A stretch of 64,000 nucleotides of DNA from Corynebacterium riegelii. Lineage in GTDB: Bacteria; Actinomycetota; Actinomycetes; Mycobacteriales; Mycobacteriaceae. The position numbers and the translations under genes are program-made. Each line of letters opens with the position of its first letter. Position 1 is the first letter of the stretch. The notes below the pieces were generated by a model that was given only the letters and a program-made list of their open reading frames with translations, made no database searches and was not told where the DNA came from. The stretch covers positions 2,418,001 to 2,482,000 of the forward strand of contig NZ_CP068159.1 in NCBI RefSeq assembly GCF_016728505.1, given 5' to 3'. Below are positions 56,034 through 64,000 of the stretch, piece after piece.

Positions 56034-56473
56034 TTTCAGTCTTCTGAACAAGAGAGGGCCAATATATGCATTAGGAGCATATATTTTCCGCAAACGCGGA
56101 GTTCAGAGCATGAAAATCAACGATTCCGGACACACATTTTGTCGCTTAACCCCCTATCGGCGTGTCGCGGCGTTAGATGTGGCCCTTTTGGATGCCGATT
56201 GAGTATGTGTAGTCGGTGTAAACGGACGGAAGCTCGAACCATCAAGGGTAATTGAGCTTGGCCGCCCACGGTGGAGAATTACCGCACACCCAGCAACGTC
56301 GATTCAATCCGTTCTCGCTCACTGCCGTACTCGACCGGATTGCGCGCAGTACAGCTCCTTTTTCCGGATCCAGGAAGCCCGTCGACGAGATCTCGAAAAG
56401 CGATTGACTTTTCTGACTAAACTGAACTCGCTCCGGAGCGCGATGCCTCCGAAAACACTGAAGGAAAGTTTTA
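56034..56473. other. Intergenic DNA with IS1249-like end and AT-rich palindrome
   Basis: No gene seen. It contains a perfect 9-bp-arm palindrome AATATATGC/GCATATATT (56061-56085) and an IS1249-type terminal repeat CACACATTTTGTCGCTTAAC (from 56131). That is probably the far end of the degraded element split by IS21. The AAA_13 gene's promoter lies near the right edge. Confidence 0.65.
56131..56152. repeat. Orphan IS1249-type terminal inverted repeat
   Basis: CACACATTTTGTCGCTTAAC, then CC, identical to the right end of copies 1 and 2 (16111-16132). Its distance from the ATG at 53340, after removing the IS21 element, is about 200 bp, compared with 164 bp in intact copies. Confidence 0.75.
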
Positions 56474-58699
56474 ATGTTTGAAGTTAAGTCAAATGCGCCA
56501 TTCAGGAACGTACATGCAGACGCCCTCAAATCCTTAAAACTCTTAAAACACTCGGTATTCTTTGGCGTCAACGGCGCAGGAAAATCTACAGTTTGCCAAA
56601 TTTTACAAGAGCATACTAAGTATCAGAATCCAACTGAGATCCAGCCTCTAGTTTACGCATTCGACGAAAGATGGCGGGAAACTAACGTGGGCGATTTTGT
56701 CAAGGGGGGCTCAGCCCGTGAAGTTACGACCGTTAACCTAGCCGAGAACGCCGGCGACATAGAAGATTCCATCCGGGGCAAAAAGAAGCTCCTCGATCAG
56801 GCACTTGCGGATGTCGAAGTTGAGAAGACAAAGATAGCGAACATCACAAAGGAATTATCGCGAATCAAGGACACCGTATTCAACGGTGAACGAAAAACCT
56901 TGGAATCAAAATGCGATGAGTTGACAAGTAGAAAATTTAATCGAAATCAGATTGAAAAAGTATTAGCCCGCGGGAACCTCACGCTCCTAAGCAGCACCGA
57001 ACTCGAAGAACATTTAACAATAGCTGCCGCTTCAACTCCAGAGATGCCCCCGCTACTGCCGCCTGAACCTCAGCGTTGGACTTTTTCTGATGAGGTATGG
57101 GCCGAAGTAAACAATGGCCTTCCAGCGTTAGATATGGCTGTCGAGACAATTACCGCTTGGGCCCGAAAAGGCTTCGAACGACACAAAGCAGGCGATTTCT
57201 GCGAGTTTTGTGCTGGTGAAGTTACCCAAGCGCGCCTCGACGAGATAAAGAATGCTATTGATTTTGCGGAGCAGGGTATCTCCGAGCAAACTTCAGCTGC
57301 GTTAGCTGAGTGCAGCGAGTGTCTAACTTCGTTAGAACAATACAAGGCTCTCGTCGAACACCTGACTTTATCTTCAGATACTTATGATAATGACCTGTCC
57401 GATAAAAAGACTCAGTTTCTCTTGGCAATCGAGCAACTTCTAAAAAATTTGCGAACTGCTGAAACACAACTCACCATGCGGATTGACGCACCGTGGGATC
57501 AGTTTGACTTCGAGAAACCCAACACCAGTTTTTCTGAGTTCGACAAGAAGTTAAAATCACTTGAAACCGAGTTAGATCTACTGCGCGGCAAGATCAGCGA
57601 CCATGCGGCGAACAAACATAACGCGATTACTAAGTTGCGGGAGCACTGCTGCGCGAAAGATGGCGCCAACTGGGAAGCCACCAATACAAGACTGTCCGAG
57701 GCCGAGAACTCGCTTAATGGAAAACGTTCGAAGGTCGCCAAACTTGAGCAAGAATTGAAGGAGCTCGAATCATCCATTTCCACCACCGCTAGAACCGCAG
57801 AGTTCCTCGACGAAAACCTGTCTCTAATTCTCGGAGATAAGGTGTTACGCGTTAAGCAAGGCAATCCCGGAGAGGGCTACGTAATTACCCGTGACGGGGA
57901 CCCCGCGACCGACATGTCAGAGGGTGAGAAGAAGCTAGTTTCGCTCCTGTATTTTTGCGCTGAGTTCGAGACCGAAGAACGTAAGTCATCGATGAGTAAC
58001 TCCATTATTCTTCTGGACGATCTCGGGTCGGAGTTAGACGATACCCGACTTCTCGCGACCGACCGATTCGTATCGGATCACTTCTCCAAGCTAAATCCTG
58101 CGGCCTTGGTGTACTTCACTCACAGCCATTCCCACTTGAGAATTCTTCAAAATCGTTTGGCATCCAAAGTTACCCACCCTAAACGCGCTACTGCTCAATT
58201 CTTCGAGGTCTACAAGCAGAGTTATGACAGCAGCGATCGAACCACGCGCGTAAGGAAATGGGATTCCGAAGCTGTGACTCTTATAAACGATTACTGGCTT
58301 TCGTTTTATCTAGTAACTAAGGAATTCAGCGCCTTAATCGAGGAAACCCCACCTTCACTTGCATCCGGCAACTACTGCAGGAAAGCCCTCGAGGGCTTTA
58401 CGGAGTTTAAGTCTCCCGTGGATTCCAAATTTGGAGCTGCAATCAATAATCTCCTATCAAAGCACCCAGCCAAATTTTCGCCTTCACTTTCAAAGGTTGT
58501 GAACGAACTTTCACACTCTGGGGTTGCCAGAACGGGAGGTGCCCTGAGCAGGAATGAGTTAGAACAAGCAGTAGTCCAGACTCTGAGTTTTATGAGGGCG
58601 ATAGACTCGGATCACTTCTCGCAACTTTTACAACGCGTTCGGGGGAAAGAGACAGCGAAAAATATCACACAAGCGTTGGACCGGATCAACAAGATGTAG
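56474..58699 (+). CDS. AAA_13 ATPase with CxxC hook (PrrC/RloC-like)
   Basis: 741 aa; GAAGGAAAG upstream. Walker A GVNGAGKST at about 31, a long coiled-coil middle (about 95-470) interrupted by CEFC at about 242 that could be a zinc hook, the ABC signature MSEGEKKLVSLLYF at 481, Walker B IILLDDLGSELD at 510, and YFTHSHSHLRILQ at about 546. This is the AAA_13 layout of anticodon nucleases PrrC and RloC. The C-terminal 170 residues would hold the effector, but I cannot identify an anticodon-nuclease triad with confidence. Base composition is clearly more AT-rich than its neighbours, suggesting transfer. Confidence 0.82.
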   Translation: MFEVKSNAPFRNVHADALKSLKLLKHSVFFGVNGAGKSTVCQILQEHTKYQNPTEIQPLVYAFDERWRETNVGDFVKGGSAREVTTVNLAENAGDIEDSIRGKKKLLDQALADVEVEKTKIANITKELSRIKDTVFNGERKTLESKCDELTSRKFNRNQIEKVLARGNLTLLSSTELEEHLTIAAASTPEMPPLLPPEPQRWTFSDEVWAEVNNGLPALDMAVETITAWARKGFERHKAGDFCEFCAGEVTQARLDEIKNAIDFAEQGISEQTSAALAECSECLTSLEQYKALVEHLTLSSDTYDNDLSDKKTQFLLAIEQLLKNLRTAETQLTMRIDAPWDQFDFEKPNTSFSEFDKKLKSLETELDLLRGKISDHAANKHNAITKLREHCCAKDGANWEATNTRLSEAENSLNGKRSKVAKLEQELKELESSISTTARTAEFLDENLSLILGDKVLRVKQGNPGEGYVITRDGDPATDMSEGEKKLVSLLYFCAEFETEERKSSMSNSIILLDDLGSELDDTRLLATDRFVSDHFSKLNPAALVYFTHSHSHLRILQNRLASKVTHPKRATAQFFEVYKQSYDSSDRTTRVRKWDSEAVTLINDYWLSFYLVTKEFSALIEETPPSLASGNYCRKALEGFTEFKSPVDSKFGAAINNLLSKHPAKFSPSLSKVVNELSHSGVARTGGALSRNELEQAVVQTLSFMRAIDSDHFSQLLQRVRGKETAKNITQALDRINKM

Positions 58700-58925
58700 C
58701 ATCACACTTCAGATCAGAGCCCAGACCGCGTTGGCCGAGGCTCCGAGTTGCAGTTTTCCCCTCCTCGTACGCCAGCAGAGTGTTTTCGGCGGGAATATCA
58801 CTCCTAAAATTCGCTCCATCCGCCGACCCGTCCTCGTACCGAGTAGAACGCTGCCCCCCATTGTCCGCGCTTCCTACTCCAGGGGCGGGTGAATATGTCG
58901 ACAGAAAGGGGGCGGTGGCGAAGCC
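58700..58925. other. Intergenic DNA, nothing recognised
   Basis: GC-rich, no supported gene or repeat. Confidence 0.5.
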
Positions 58926-59040
58926 CTACCCCTCCCTTGCAATCATTGCCACCGCCAGGTCCTCCCTCTGCATCCTCACGGTCTTGAACACCACCCGCCG
59001 CGCCGGATCCAGCGCCACGTCATAGCCACGCAAGCGCCCT
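58926..59040 (-). pseudogene. Ornithine cyclodeaminase-like 3' fragment
   Basis: Minus frame ALDPARRVVFKTVRMQREDL then AVAMIAREG-stop, close to the end of the pseudogene at 50657. The two fragments bracket the IS nest and the AAA_13 gene in the same orientation. Confidence 0.75.
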
Positions 59041-59057
59041 GTTAGGACCACGGATTT

Positions 59058-59513
59058 AGTAACGCTGTGGTGAGTATTCAGTAACGCCCGGGTGAGTATC
59101 GGGTAACACCCGGGCGTTGACTATGAGCCGCTACTGCGTATTGGCTTCGAGGCGCATGTTTGGTCCTTCGAGTGTGATGATCTCAGCGCCAACGACAAGC
59201 CGATTCAGGATCGACTCGGCGATGACAGCATCCGGGATGGACTTGTACCACTCATCAGGCGTGAACTGGGAGGTGACAATGGTTGAGCCCCGGTGTTCAC
59301 GCTCAGCAAGAATGTTGAGCAGCTGGTGTGCTGTGGCAGCATCAATCGGCGTTGTTAAGAAGTCATCAAGCACGAGTACGTCTGCCAGGTGTAAGTCTTG
59401 AAGAAACTCCATGCGTGCTGTGTCATCATGGCGTAGCACCATCAGCTGGTTGGCCAGGGTGTCTGTGCGGAAGAAACGGGCAGAGTAGTCGTTTCTGCAC
59501 GCAGCGGTAAGGA
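59058..59513 (-). mobile_element. IS21 remnant (istB 3' part and right end)
   Basis: The end repeats GGTGAGTAT occur at about 59069 and 59091, followed by istB coding. It is cut at about 59513 where IS3-type sequence begins. Confidence 0.8.
59131..59513 (-). pseudogene. IstB 3' fragment
   Basis: Encodes ACRNDYSARFFRTDTLANQL, DVLVLDDFLTTPIDAATAHQ, TIVTSQFTPDEWYKSIPDAV to the stop; similar to the intact IstB at 55188 but not identical. Walker A is missing. Confidence 0.88.
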
Positions 59514-59585
59514 GGGACCTGACCCCTGTTTGGTAGACACCCCTGATTCCGACCGTGTTGGGTCGGGGAAAGGTAGCCTGCCTCC

Positions 59586-59726
59586 ATGCCTAGGAAGGTT
59601 TATTCGGATCAGTTCAAGCGCGACGCGGTCGCGATGTACGAGAACGATCCACACATCTCGTTCAATGCCGCAGCCGCAGACTTAGGGATCAACCGCACCA
59701 CGCTTCGCTCGTGGGTTGACAAGTAC
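59586..59726 (+). pseudogene. IS3-family OrfA 5' fragment
   Basis: MPRKVYSDQFKRDAVAMYEN, DPHISFNAAAADLGINRTT, LRSWVDKY, a typical OrfA HTH, then an abrupt switch to AT-rich unrelated DNA at 59727. The upstream GTTTGGTAGACACCCCTGA near 59528 may be the IS end. Confidence 0.85.
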
Positions 59727-59785
59727 CCTATTTATATTGGTAGAATTATTCAGGATTAGATTGCAAGAGGGAATCTGAGGATAAA

Positions 59786-60181
59786 ATGCGCCGGGTAATC
59801 ACCTATGGAACTTTCGATTTACTTCACTATGGTCACATTGAGCTGCTGCAACGCGCGAAGGCGCTTGGGGACTATCTGGTTGTAGCGCTGTCTACCGATG
59901 AATTCAATGCCGTCAAGGGAAAGAAGTCCTATTTCTCGTACGATCGACGTCGCAGGATGCTCGAAGCCGTGCGCTACGTAGACCTAGTGGTTCCGGAAGA
60001 TCATTGGGGACAAAAAGCTCACGATGTCGAAAACTTAAAAATCGATGTCTTCGTTATGGGGGACGATTGGGCTGGCAAATTTGATGATGAACTTGAAGGA
60101 AAATGTGAAGTGATATATCTGCCACGCACTCCTGATATTTCGACGACTCAAATCAAGAACGAATTGAACAAGCGGGTTTAG
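59786..60181 (+). CDS. tagD: Glycerol-3-phosphate cytidylyltransferase
   Basis: 131 aa. Nucleotidyltransferase motif HxGH at residues 14-17 (LLHYGH), KSYFSYDRRRRMLEAVRYVD, GDDWAGKFD and the signature RTPDISTTQIK, all as in TagD. It makes CDP-glycerol from CTP and glycerol-3-phosphate, the donor for teichoic-acid-like polymers. Ten bases separate it from the glycerophosphotransferase fusion that would use the product. It is preceded by IS remnants that end 59 bp upstream. Confidence 0.93.
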   Translation: MRRVITYGTFDLLHYGHIELLQRAKALGDYLVVALSTDEFNAVKGKKSYFSYDRRRRMLEAVRYVDLVVPEDHWGQKAHDVENLKIDVFVMGDDWAGKFDDELEGKCEVIYLPRTPDISTTQIKNELNKRV

Positions 60182-60191
60182 GGAGATTTCG

Positions 60192-63100
60192 GTGGGTAAG
60201 TCGAACGCAAGTAAAAAGTTCATTGAATTTGCCGGTAAGTCCATTGCGGGCAAAACCACACAAAAGAGTGGGCTAAAGCTGGTTCAATTTGCTGCGGCTC
60301 AGGCATGGGAGCGGAAGCAGTGGCAGCAAGCCTTTGAGCTTTACAGCGATATCCCTCCCGCTAACCGGTCTCTTGCTGTTTGGGATCGGCTTGGCCAATT
60401 GAGCAAGAAGATTGGTAAAGAATTCGATAGGCAAGGCTTTGTACAAACTTTACTGCGACAGCAATCGATTGAAGATTTAGTCAGCGCACTAGATGTTGCC
60501 AAAAAGCTTGGCGATGCAGAACTAAAAGGCGTCCTTACTGATGAGATTCGCCTTTATCTCGCGAAAACAGGTGGGTATTCGCCAAAGCTTTTCAAGCTTT
60601 TGCACGCTAAAGACCCCGCCTGGCGACGTCTTGAAGTGTTCTCAGGCGTTACACCTTCTGATGAAACAAAGGCCGAATGGTTGACATTGGCTACACGCGC
60701 TGCGTGGGAGCTTCGGAATTACAACCTCGTCATCCAGTATCTCGAGGATTTGAGGGAAGAGGCACCGCTTCCTCAGCGATTGCTACTTACGTTGGCAGAG
60801 TCCTACCGTCGTACTGGCGATGAACAACGTGCAAGAGAAGAGTTTAGTAACTATCAAAAGTCATTCCCGAAGAAAGACTCGTATTCGGCTGCGTTGAAGG
60901 GGGTCCGGCAGGCCCTCGACAATATTGCGGCGCATGAGATTATTTCCGAAGAGTATCTTCAACCTTCAAGTGTGGAGGAACAGCTCGCGGCCCAAGCCGA
61001 ATTGGATGAGAAACTTCATTTTTACCGGGAAGCGGAAGAATCCTACTCTGAACTCGCCTTCTTGGAAGTCGGTGGGCATCGAACTAGCTACAAGATCGGG
61101 TTGAACGCCGAGAGGGCGGGAGACTTGCGCTTGGCAGAGTTGGCCTATGCTGATGCATTAGCAAAAAGCCAGCAAACCAACGGTAGCTGGTATTCTTACC
61201 GTTTAGGTAGCGTTCAGTTTGCTAGTGGTGAGTTTGAATCTGCTGCTCGTTCATTCGCTGACTATTTTGGAGAGGGGTCAGTTGTCAGCCAAAGTGCGTT
61301 GGATTTTCAACGCATCATTAGTAACAACGTTAGCCGTTCTCACAAAAGTCTTGAAAATCTAGTCCGTTATAGAGTTTCGAAGGGGCCAGACTCTGCTAGG
61401 CAACTCCTTTCAAACTTCTGCTATCTCCCGCTTGGTCGACGCTCTACACGTATCAACCTTGCTGAACGGGCACTGTTGGAAGGGGAATTTGAAGCTGCCG
61501 CCGAATTGTATCGTGGCGCCGAGGTATTTCGAAACAAAGATGGCATGCGCCCAGAGAGTTACCGCAAGTCATTAGGAGATAAACGCCATACGTACTATCT
61601 CGAATGTGTTAGCGAGTGCCCGATCAATCCAGCGCTTATTCTATGGGAGTCCAACCATGGATCTTCGGCTGGATGTCACACCCTAGCCCTATTTCGTGAT
61701 TTCGTTTCGCGCCACGAAATCGGGGAATTCGTGCACGTCTGGGCAGTTAACGATCCAAATACAGTACCCTCAGATGTGAAAAAGAATCCCGATGTGGTGA
61801 TTACGAAACTTCACTCCGAGGATTATCTATTCACGCTCGCTACTGCGAAATACCTAGTTAATAATGTGACGTTTGCGCCGTACTTTACACGACGAGATGG
61901 CCAGAAATACCTCAATACTTGGCATGGGACGCCCTTCAAAACTCTTGGGCGGTCGATGAAGCAAGGGATTCTGGAGCATGAGAATATTCAGCGGAACTTT
62001 ATTCAAGCCACTCATCTTCTTGCACCGAATGAACTGACCCGCTGGTCCTTGATTGACGACCACGATATCGACGACGTATTTCTCGGGAAAGTGATCATGA
62101 CTGGGTCACCCAGGCTTGACACTTCGTTGAACATGGAACAAACCGAGCGCGGGGCAATCAGGAAGCGCTTGGGAGCGCGTGAACGTGAGAAGATAGTTCT
62201 CTTTGCGCCAACGTGGCGCGGGGGCGTATCAGACCGTGAACTTGATGTAGAGGAACTAGTCGCGGACCTTCAGGCGTTGACCGGTGCTGAAAATACAAAG
62301 GTAGTCTTCAGGGCGCATCGCTTGAGCGAAGGCTTGCTCAAAGGCGTAGATCTTCCGGTAACTGTGGTTCCTCAGGACATTGATACTAATGAGCTACTCG
62401 CTGCTGTTGATGTTCTTGTCACTGATTACTCATCAATATTGTTTGACTACATCCCTCAACAAAAACCAGTAGTCCTCTATCTGCACGATCTCGAAGAATA
62501 TCGGGATACACGAGGTCTCTACCTCGAACTGGACGAGGTGCCAGGTGCAAAGGCGTTTAATCGAGAAGAACTCTCTGATGCGATTGCTCGTGCAGTTTTA
62601 GGCGAAGGTTCTCCATCGAAGGCTCACTCCGATCGCTTTGCAAATTTTGAAGATGGTCAGGCGTCGAAGCGTGTCAACGATTGCTTTTTTGACGAGAGGG
62701 ATATCGATTCAGGGAAGATACTTGACTACAACGAGCAGCGCCGGAATAAGTCGAGCAAGAGCATTGTCTGGCACGCAAGTTTGATTCCAAACGGGATTGC
62801 AAGCGCTGGTTTGTCTCTGCTCCACGAACTAGTAAAACAGAATTTCGTCATCAACTTCATTGTTGAACCGAAGACGCTTCGAGCGAATCCTGACCGGTAT
62901 GAGCAGTTTCAAAAATTGCCTGAAAACGTGCGAGTTATTTGTCGTACGGTGACGCTGCCGCGGTCCTTACATATGATGCGAGATGTTGCTCTCTTTAAGT
63001 CTGTTTCTAGTTTCCCGAATAGACGGTTTGAGGATGCCTATTTTGAGGCATTCGATTTCGAACGGCGTCGCCTCTTTTCCGACTTTGTGCCTGATTATGT

Positions 63101-63947
63101 AGTGGAATATGACGGCTACGCAGACTTTTGGCTATCGCTTCTATCCACTTGGACCAAGCTCGGCGCGAGAACTGTGTGTTATCAGCACAATCAGATGTAC
63201 GAAGAGATGGTACGCAAGGACGCTAGCCTTCGTCGTACCTTTGCCCTCTACCCACACTTTGACAAACTAGTGGCGGTTAGTCGAGCCTTGGCTCAACATA
63301 ATTCGAAGATGTTGGCTAGTTACATGGGGGAAGGGGATTCGCAGCAAACGTTCGCTCGAAACCTAGTCGACAGCAACGCAATTGAAGCGCTGGCACACGA
63401 GAGTGTTGAACTTCAAGAGTTCCTCGATTTTATGGAATTCGATGGCGTAACGTTCGTTACTGTTGGACGACTTTCCCCAGAGAAGAACCAGATTGCACTA
63501 GTGCGAGCTGTCAAAAAGGCAGTAGAAGCCGAAAAAGACATTCGCCTCGTAATCGTGGGGTCGGGAATTCTTGAGGAACGGTTACGTGCGGAAATAGATG
63601 CCCTTGATCTAGGCGGTCGAGTCCTCATGGCGGGGCAGGTATCGAATCCTTACCCGTTGATTGCAAATGCCGACTGTTTTGTGCTCCCGTCGAAGCATGA
63701 AGGCCAGCCTGTAACCCTTCTTGAAGCGATGTCGCTTGGAACCCCGGTCATTACGTCGTGTCTACCAGGATGTATCGAATTAGTTGAAATGGGTTATGGC
63801 TTGCTAATTGACTTTGACGTCGATTCGATAGCTAATGCTTTAATCGGGTTTGCAGGATCAACCTCCCCGGCATCCGGTCATTTTGAAGTTGAAAAATACT
63901 CGAAAATGGCTTTTGAGGAAAATCTGTTGGCTATTACAGGAGAATAG
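60192..63947 (+). CDS. CDP-glycerol glycerophosphotransferase / GT4 glycosyltransferase fusion
   Basis: 1251 aa; GTG with GGGAG upstream. Residues 1-450 are helical with TPR-like repeats (YKIGLNAERAGDLRLAELAY, YRLGSVQFASGEFESAARSF). About 475-835 is the glycerophosphotransferase domain of TagB/TagF type: NTWHGTPFKTLGRSMK (574), VIMTGSPRLD (635), FAPTWRGG, VTDYSSILFDY (742). About 860-1245 is a GT4 glycosyltransferase: VTVGRLSPEKNQ (1089) and KHEGQPVTLLEAMSLGTPV (E-x7-E). It likely adds glycerol phosphate and a sugar to a surface polymer; cytoplasmic or membrane-peripheral, with no membrane helix seen. Confidence 0.9.
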   Translation: MGKSNASKKFIEFAGKSIAGKTTQKSGLKLVQFAAAQAWERKQWQQAFELYSDIPPANRSLAVWDRLGQLSKKIGKEFDRQGFVQTLLRQQSIEDLVSALDVAKKLGDAELKGVLTDEIRLYLAKTGGYSPKLFKLLHAKDPAWRRLEVFSGVTPSDETKAEWLTLATRAAWELRNYNLVIQYLEDLREEAPLPQRLLLTLAESYRRTGDEQRAREEFSNYQKSFPKKDSYSAALKGVRQALDNIAAHEIISEEYLQPSSVEEQLAAQAELDEKLHFYREAEESYSELAFLEVGGHRTSYKIGLNAERAGDLRLAELAYADALAKSQQTNGSWYSYRLGSVQFASGEFESAARSFADYFGEGSVVSQSALDFQRIISNNVSRSHKSLENLVRYRVSKGPDSARQLLSNFCYLPLGRRSTRINLAERALLEGEFEAAAELYRGAEVFRNKDGMRPESYRKSLGDKRHTYYLECVSECPINPALILWESNHGSSAGCHTLALFRDFVSRHEIGEFVHVWAVNDPNTVPSDVKKNPDVVITKLHSEDYLFTLATAKYLVNNVTFAPYFTRRDGQKYLNTWHGTPFKTLGRSMKQGILEHENIQRNFIQATHLLAPNELTRWSLIDDHDIDDVFLGKVIMTGSPRLDTSLNMEQTERGAIRKRLGAREREKIVLFAPTWRGGVSDRELDVEELVADLQALTGAENTKVVFRAHRLSEGLLKGVDLPVTVVPQDIDTNELLAAVDVLVTDYSSILFDYIPQQKPVVLYLHDLEEYRDTRGLYLELDEVPGAKAFNREELSDAIARAVLGEGSPSKAHSDRFANFEDGQASKRVNDCFFDERDIDSGKILDYNEQRRNKSSKSIVWHASLIPNGIASAGLSLLHELVKQNFVINFIVEPKTLRANPDRYEQFQKLPENVRVICRTVTLPRSLHMMRDVALFKSVSSFPNRRFEDAYFEAFDFERRRLFSDFVPDYVVEYDGYADFWLSLLSTWTKLGARTVCYQHNQMYEEMVRKDASLRRTFALYPHFDKLVAVSRALAQHNSKMLASYMGEGDSQQTFARNLVDSNAIEALAHESVELQEFLDFMEFDGVTFVTVGRLSPEKNQIALVRAVKKAVEAEKDIRLVIVGSGILEERLRAEIDALDLGGRVLMAGQVSNPYPLIANADCFVLPSKHEGQPVTLLEAMSLGTPVITSCLPGCIELVEMGYGLLIDFDVDSIANALIGFAGSTSPASGHFEVEKYSKMAFEENLLAITGE

Positions 63948-64000
63948 TACCGTTGGACACATCAACGTGATGCCACTCAAGGCACGCAGGGATGTTCCGT
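63948..64000. other. Window end; next gene unresolved
   Basis: 53 bp after the fusion gene. A frame GTG-ATG at 63968-63973 (MPLKARRDVP) continues past the edge but has no ribosome site; too short to judge. Confidence 0.3.

Overview
The window looks like a Corynebacterium chromosome. DNA is GC-rich (about 60% by eye) with many GTG starts. The core genes are typical of the genus: homodimeric pyruvate dehydrogenase aceE beside a DUF3052 gene, a fused RNase H/histidine-phosphatase gene followed by a C4 zinc-ribbon protein and a Nif3-like protein, SURF1, DUF501 plus Ppx/GppA, class A-type rnpB, and several DtxR-like, IS1249-like and Excalibur-domain elements. No species is claimed.

Layout. 1-14.4 kb is mostly core: a restriction-endonuclease-fold protein, CYTH-CHAD protein, galactokinase-like protein, RNB ribonuclease, rnpB, RNase H fusion cluster, HAD hydrolase, LMW tyrosine phosphatase, SURF1, then a toxin/immunity-like gene pair and tRNA-Val. 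14.6-16.1 kb is IS1249-like copy 1 with an 8-bp target duplication. 16.3-21.8 kb holds DUF3052, aceE, two alpha/beta hydrolases and a small acyl carrier protein. 21.9-27.3 kb holds a DUF3800 gene and an aldehyde dehydrogenase, separated by an IS1634-type element that carries a 976-bp direct repeat on each side. The duplicated segment contains a DtxR-like box followed by a hairpin-rich, terminator-ended stretch that I read as a candidate iron-regulated small RNA. 27.2-33.8 kb: DMT exporter, a frameshifted membrane GAF-like sensor, a beta-lactamase-fold hydrolase, and an RloA/RloB (AbiL-like) pair.

33.9-60 kb is an accessory region of defence genes and insertion sequences: a toxin-antitoxin-SecB-like chaperone operon, two IS21 remnants, two IS3-family elements, IS1249-like copy 2, a family of Excalibur/membrane-anchored envelope proteins, an AEP-primase/SF2-helicase protein of TOTE type, a GmrSD-like DUF262-DUF1524 protein, a nested pile of ISs in an ornithine cyclodeaminase pseudogene, and an AAA_13 (PrrC/RloC-like) ATPase. 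Core genes (tRNA-CAT, ppx, DUF501) sit inside it, but the usual eno-ftsB neighbours of DUF501 are absent. 59.8-64 kb carries tagD and a 1251-residue fusion of a CDP-glycerol glycerophosphotransferase with a GT4 glycosyltransferase. Together these suggest a glycerol-phosphate-containing surface polymer, unexpected beside a corynebacterial envelope.

Six predicted anti-phage loci (DUF3800, RloAB, TAC, TOTE-like, GmrSD-like, AAA_13) and about eleven IS copies or remnants make this a defence island under active IS remodelling. All functions are inferred from motifs read by eye; no database search was run.
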